Below the pieces are notes generated by a model. It ran no database searches. It was not told the origin of the DNA and was given only the letters and a program-made list of their open reading frames with translations. The translations under genes and the position numbers were made by a program. From NCBI RefSeq assembly GCF_900172215.1, contig NZ_FWFP01000019.1, positions 1 through 46,404 of the forward strand: a stretch of 46,404 nt of DNA, in the 5' to 3' direction. The first letter of the stretch is position 1, and every line of letters starts with the position of its first letter. Positions 42,592 through 46,404 of the stretch are shown piece after piece. Source of the stretch: Ruegeria meonggei (GTDB lineage Bacteria; Pseudomonadota; Alphaproteobacteria; Rhodobacterales; Rhodobacteraceae).

Positions 42592-43365
42592 ATGACAAAG
42601 CTTGCCTTTTTCTTTTCTGTGTTGATTGCCGTCTGCGCTGCGACCGCCCGTGCTGACGACCGGCTACGCTTTGTTACGCTTGAGTTTGCGCCGTTCATCT
42701 ATGGAGAAAACCAGCAGGTCGCGGGCCCTGGCCGTGACGTGATAGCCGAGGCATGCCTACGGGCCGGGATCGCTTGCAGTTTTGACATCTACCCCTGGCG
42801 GCGGGCGCAGGAACTCATGAAAGCCGGCGATGCTGACGGCATGATGGTTATCGGACGCAACCCGGCCCGCGAAGAATGGTTGGATTTCTCGCCACCCCTA
42901 TTCCGCACCGAATATGGTTTCTTTGTCGCGGCCAACAATCCTCTGATCTACGACGAACAAAGCCAGGTGGCCGGGTATCGTGTTGGCGTCTTTGCGCCAT
43001 CCAATACTGAAACACAGCTCAAGGGTTTGCGCGAAGAACAAATTGCCCAACATGTCGAACCCATTGAAATTGATGGCCACCCCGATGATGCGGCAGGAAT
43101 GCGAAAGCTCGCAGCAAACAGGCTTGATGCCGTTTATTCCAACCGCGATCGCGGTTGGGGGATTATATCTGACGAGGAGCTTGGCGGGCAGGTTCGCTAT
43201 GCGGGCGGCGACAAGGCAATTCTTTATTACGCTGGGATCCGCAAAGACTTTCCCTATCCGGAAGTCGCAAAGCGGTTTTTTGATGCCTGGCGTGAACTTT
43301 ATTCAGACGGCGTCGCGCAACGGATCATCGAAGGCTATGGATTGGAGCCCGCGCCGCAAGAATGA
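42592..43365 (+). CDS. Orphan periplasmic solute-binding protein (SBP_bac_3 family)
   Basis: ATG 42592 with AGGGA 5 bases ahead. Longer in-frame starts lie inside the divergent cyclase gene. The 257-residue product has a signal peptide (MTKLAFFFSVLIAVCAATAR, cleavage ARA-DD) and a type II binding fold: FAPFIYGENQQVAGPGRDVI, PWRRAQELMKAGDADGMMV and the segment LDFSPPLFRTEYGFFVA. Amino-acid or small-acid binding is typical for the family. No permease or ATPase gene lies nearby, so it is probably not part of an importer. It shares its upstream region with the membrane cyclase and may serve as its sensor partner, though this is only inference. Confidence 0.85.
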   Translation: MTKLAFFFSVLIAVCAATARADDRLRFVTLEFAPFIYGENQQVAGPGRDVIAEACLRAGIACSFDIYPWRRAQELMKAGDADGMMVIGRNPAREEWLDFSPPLFRTEYGFFVAANNPLIYDEQSQVAGYRVGVFAPSNTETQLKGLREEQIAQHVEPIEIDGHPDDAAGMRKLAANRLDAVYSNRDRGWGIISDEELGGQVRYAGGDKAILYYAGIRKDFPYPEVAKRFFDAWRELYSDGVAQRIIEGYGLEPAPQE

Positions 43366-44019
43366 CCCACCACTCGCAGGCAACTTGGGCATTTGTTCAA
43401 GCTTACGAACGTGTCAAATCAGCATCCATTTTTGGGCTTCCAGAAAAAATTTGCACGATCTGAAGGAGACATTGAAATAACAGCACCCTTCGCACTGCTG
43501 TCGCACAACAACTCAAAATGCTGTGTAAGGAATGAATGGCAGTTATTGGGGAGCATAGAAAAAGAAGAAGATTTGGAATGGCAGGTTGGAGTTGTGGTTG
43601 AAGAGGCGGGACAGAAAATCTAAACACAGATCCCATTTCTACAAGTGGCCGCGCTGAGCCCAACTTGCCTATGCTGCGGAAGTTGCTAACGGAAGTGAAG
43701 CGCTACAAAGCGGACAAGGCGGCCAAGTGTAACAAAGGCAGTTAAGACCCGCAGACTGTGAATTACCATTCTAACAGGATTTCGCGCCTGCGGCGAATGG
43801 CAGGAATGCGGGCTGCTACCGCAGCATCTTGGCTCGTTGGCCAACGGCAGGAATGGGCCGGATCCTCTACGAGAGCGTTCATCGTTACTGGCTCGCCAGC
43901 AGACAGTAGCTAGTGCCGGGAATTGATCTTTTTGATCGGTGGCGGTGACGCCGTGGCAACTCGACATAACGTTCGAGATCTGTGACCTGCGACTACCCCT
44001 GACCTGCGGACGATCAGTC
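43366..44019 (+). other. 654-base gap between binding protein and metallophosphatase
   Basis: No convincing gene. A 76-codon open frame at 43393-43623 has no ribosome-binding site and a composition unlike its neighbours. The gap holds repeat copy 9 (43744-43860). The remaining sequence lies between convergent gene ends, and I see nothing further in it. Confidence 0.6.
43744..43860 (+). repeat. Dispersed intergenic repeat, copy 9
   Basis: AAGACCCGC at 43744 stands for the left box, followed by CTGTGAATT. CTGCGGCGAATGGCAGGAAT starts at 43788, stem GCGG...CCGC, CAGCATC, then GGCAGGAATGGGCCG ends at 43860. Very similar to copy 2 in its right two thirds. Confidence 0.78.
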
Positions 44020-45561
44020 TCAGGTGGTGGGCCCGCTTTTCCGGAACCAAGTCCTTTTTCCATCGCTGTCGTAGAAGGCTTCCTCGATATTTGCTCCTGT
44101 TAAGGTAAAGGTCATAAAGCCGTTTTTGACATGAAGGCCGTAGTCGGGCTTTGGCGTTTGTGCAAAAAACTCGATGTCCTTGATGAAGTCGGATTTCTTG
44201 AAGGGGGGTTTGCTGCCCACTTTAGCCAATGCCCAGGGCGCCCCATACGGCATGGAGGCGTGGCCGGTGCACCGCATGTGACAGGTGCCCGGGATCTTCG
44301 GGCCGTGTTTTGAAGCGACAACTTTCTTTGGCGCATAGGCAATCCCGTCATGGATATGCCCGAAATACCAGTAATCCGGCAGGTTGTTGTCCAAAGCCCT
44401 GGCGACATCTCGGAGCAGAGATTTTTTGTTCTTGACCTGTTCGAACTTGCCAGTCACATCGAAGGGCGTGTGATGGGTCATGACGATTGTTTTCTTGTCG
44501 GTATTTCCTTTGCGCTTCGATTTCACGAAACTGATTTGATCTTCGCTAAGCGCACCATACATTTTGAGAAAATCTGGACTGTAGTAAGCACTGTCGAGGT
44601 AGAAAACCTGCCAAAATTCGTTTTCCAGCATCCCATAGGTGAAACCGTTTTGGTGGGCAAAGATTGGGCTGGACAGAGCGTCTTCAAAAAGACCCCGAGC
44701 ACCTGTGTACATTTCATGGTTGGAATTCATCGTGAAGGACCGGCCGGACTTCTTGTGCGTCCTGGGCCAGAAATCAACAAGATGGGCCATCTCATAGCCG
44801 GGTCCAAGGAAGGTCTGACCGGGCGATTGTTGGGGTGTGCCGGTGTAATATACGTCTCCTAAGTGAAACAGGTAGTACGGGTCCAGATGTACAGCCGCAT
44901 GACGCACCGCTATGGCGTCGTCTCCCCCTGTTCCCCAATCGCCGGCAACCGCAAACGTATTGCCACCCTCGGGGATCGTTGCCACATGCGGGCTTTTGGC
45001 CGGGTCATTCAAGGCCGCCATCGGCCATGGGTATTTCTTGTAGTAATAGTTGACAAGAAGCATGTTAATCGGCGCTTCGAGCCAGCGATAATCCAGTTGC
45101 CCGAAGTTCCCAATTCCCCAAGACGTACCGTCGGGCGAGATCGCATTGTAGCTAAGGACTGCTGTCTTGAGATGCTCATACTCTTTAGGCGTGAGCGTTG
45201 GTTGTGGAATGAGGCCCAAACCATCGACTAATTTAAGGAACTCAAGGAAGACTTGCGGTATATCCTGGTAATCGGGGATTTCCTTTGGGTGTTTTGCCCA
45301 AAAAGGTAGAATGCCAAATTCAATCTCGCCGTGCGCAGGAAGCTCGGGCCGATAATGTGGCGGCTTAAGGTAAGGCACACTTGCCTTGAGCATGGCGTCG
45401 GACTCTTTCAGAAGTTCGTAAAACTCCTCAAGGTCTTTGATGATTTTCGCCGGATCAAGCACGACGTCGATCTGGTCTGAAGGGGGGCTATCTTCCGGTT
45501 TTTGGAGGAGTACTGAAATTTTTTCTAAAACGTCTGCTTCGGTCTGGGTCATGGCCGTCAT
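44020..45561 (-). CDS. Calcineurin-like metallophosphatase
   Basis: A 513-residue protein starting at ATG 45561 with AGGGAG ahead. The first about 195 residues are a helical, Pro-rich region without a known motif. The metal-dependent phosphatase core follows: GDWG, HLGDVYY, NSNHEMY (in place of GNHD), MTHHTPF and FGHIHDG, in the correct order for two-metal calcineurin-like enzymes. No signal peptide is seen, so it is cytosolic. The substrate (phosphoesters, possibly cyclic nucleotides) is unknown. A cAMP-making enzyme is encoded nearby, but the link is not supported by gene arrangement. Confidence 0.85.
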   Translation of the reverse strand: MTAMTQTEADVLEKISVLLQKPEDSPPSDQIDVVLDPAKIIKDLEEFYELLKESDAMLKASVPYLKPPHYRPELPAHGEIEFGILPFWAKHPKEIPDYQDIPQVFLEFLKLVDGLGLIPQPTLTPKEYEHLKTAVLSYNAISPDGTSWGIGNFGQLDYRWLEAPINMLLVNYYYKKYPWPMAALNDPAKSPHVATIPEGGNTFAVAGDWGTGGDDAIAVRHAAVHLDPYYLFHLGDVYYTGTPQQSPGQTFLGPGYEMAHLVDFWPRTHKKSGRSFTMNSNHEMYTGARGLFEDALSSPIFAHQNGFTYGMLENEFWQVFYLDSAYYSPDFLKMYGALSEDQISFVKSKRKGNTDKKTIVMTHHTPFDVTGKFEQVKNKKSLLRDVARALDNNLPDYWYFGHIHDGIAYAPKKVVASKHGPKIPGTCHMRCTGHASMPYGAPWALAKVGSKPPFKKSDFIKDIEFFAQTPKPDYGLHVKNGFMTFTLTGANIEEAFYDSDGKRTWFRKSGPTT

Positions 45562-45795
45562 GGCTTGCTCCCTGAAGTTAGATTGAAAATGGTTTTCTGC
45601 AAACTTTGGCCCTGGGAAACACCCGATGCTTCCGTTTGACCGATATCGTTAAACCGACGTTCCAAAAATTGAACGCCACTCTATGGATGTTGCCGCTGTT
45701 TTACGTATGGATCAAGCTTCTTGGACAAGCCGCCACCGCGGGTCAATGCTCGCAGTTCCGCACCCATATTGGCAGGCGTTTAGCTGATGGTCACG

Positions 45796-45910
45796 TTGTC
45801 CGCGACCTGCTAGTTCGACGGGCGCTGCATTTTGCGCTTGCGGCGGATGGCTGCAAAGCGGGCTGCGTCCGCAAAAAATCGGGTGGCCAGTGGATGTCTC
45901 TTATGGGCCG
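45796..45910 (+). repeat. Dispersed intergenic repeat, copy 10
   Basis: TTGTCCGC at 45796 with TAGTTCGAC, then TTGCGGCGGATGGCTGCAAA from 45839, stem GCGG...CCGC, and TTATGGGCCG ending at 45910. It lies in the 840-base stretch after the metallophosphatase start, which otherwise holds no clear gene up to 45970. Confidence 0.72.
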
Positions 45911-45969
45911 ATGGCTATGATTGCCGCCGCCAAAGTGGGAACTCAATTACATTGCCTCAAGAACACCTT

Positions 45970-46299
45970 CTAGAACGGTCGCCATGCACTACCTCTCGAA
46001 ATATTGTGCCACACCTGATCCAAACTTGTGCCATCAAACTCCAAGCGATCGTTGCCCACAGAGTCGACGCTGAAACTATGGAAAGGTATGGGTGGCGATT
46101 GTTCTGTTTGAGTTCCGAAGTTTGTTTCAAAACTCATGCAAAGAGTTACGCGTTGAGGTCTCTGAAACATTGGTGTCAGTTGAATTCGCAGCTGCGACTG
46201 ATCACCGGCTTCGAGAACAAGTGAAGAGCCGTTACTGGGGTTTTCTGTGACGACTCTGGCGATGCGTTGACCGACGCTGACCTGCGCCCCGAGGCTCCC
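45970..46299 (-). pseudogene. Possible frameshifted 3' part of an unidentified gene
   Basis: This minus-strand frame is open from 46299 down to a TAG at 45970-45972. It has protein-like composition (QVSVGQRIARVVTENPSNGS, SLVLEAGDQSQLRIQLTP, ending SRGSAWRPF) but no start codon near its upper end, where a TGA interrupts it. From the window edge a different frame, ending at 46304 (NNERALAQTDDQEYENQTRR), is also protein-like. The two may be one gene broken by a frameshift, or two overlapping genes of which one starts at ATG 46309. Family not recognised. Confidence 0.3.
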
Positions 46300-46404
46300 T
46301 CATTCATAACGAGAGTCTGCGGGTCTGGTTTTCATATTCTTGGTCGTCGGTTTGGGCAAGCGCTCTCTCGTTGTTTACTTCACAAACAACTGTCTGGCAG
46401 TGGT

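Noticed and set aside
43393..43623. A 76-codon open frame after the orphan binding protein
   Set aside because: No ribosome-binding site, no recognisable motif, and it lies in a gap with repeat sequence.
16706..43860. CRISPR array or transposon ends from the recurring repeats
   Set aside because: The repeats are dispersed thousands of bases apart, not tandem, with no spacers, no cas genes, no transposase and no visible target-site duplications.

Overview
The window reads as chromosomal DNA of a marine alphaproteobacterium of the Roseobacter group (Rhodobacteraceae). This rests on fused DctQM TRAP permeases, a sugar-acid route ending at alpha-ketoglutarate, paired D- and L-lactate dehydrogenases, DUF6653/DUF2306/DUF1761-type small proteins and many class III cyclases. 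It is inferred from gene content, not from a marker gene. I saw no tRNA, rRNA, CRISPR array, phage gene or transposase.

Left part (0.4-15.1 kb): a sugar or sugar-acid regulon. A LacI-type repressor faces a long plus-strand operon across a promoter with two identical GTTACGGGTAAC operators. The operon encodes two complete ribose-type ABC importers (ATPase, permease and binding protein each), a cytosolic beta-propeller, a PdxA-family dehydrogenase, a rhamnonate-dehydratase-like enolase-superfamily enzyme, an AraD-like 2-keto-3-deoxy-L-arabonate dehydratase, an alpha-ketoglutarate semialdehyde dehydrogenase-like enzyme and an SMP-30 lactonase. The last four steps form a non-phosphorylative route lactone -> L-pentonate (L-lyxonate or L-arabinonate type) -> 2-keto-3-deoxypentonate -> alpha-ketoglutarate semialdehyde -> alpha-ketoglutarate. 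The PdxA-like enzyme and the propeller are not explained by that route. Stable hairpins lie in the gaps beside the two binding-protein genes.

Middle part (15.5-25.2 kb): a patchwork of single genes: a soluble class III cyclase, a membrane-bound AraC-type regulator divergent from a secreted alpha/beta hydrolase, an ankyrin protein, a HEAT-like protein, a ClbP-shaped serine hydrolase, and an ArsR / SRPBCC / DUF1761 operon with a palindromic autoregulatory site.

Lactate part (25.3-32.6 kb): an LldR-type GntR repressor divergent from dctP-dctQM-lldD-dld. The promoter carries a perfect TGGTAAA/TTTACCA palindrome across its -10 box.

Right part (32.9-46.4 kb): rpsU with a GNRA-type hairpin over its ribosome-binding site and a strong terminator, small metabolic and hypothetical genes, a six-gene minus-strand run (GNAT, VOC, two methyltransferases, two membrane DUF proteins) divergent from a LysR regulator, a membrane HAMP-PAS cyclase divergent from an orphan binding protein, and a metallophosphatase.

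The strongest unexplained structure is a dispersed intergenic repeat of about 100-120 bp. I find ten copies (228, 16783, 20992, 23470, 25022, 32697, 35499, 40316, 43744, 45796), all between genes and all on the same strand whatever the direction of the neighbouring genes.
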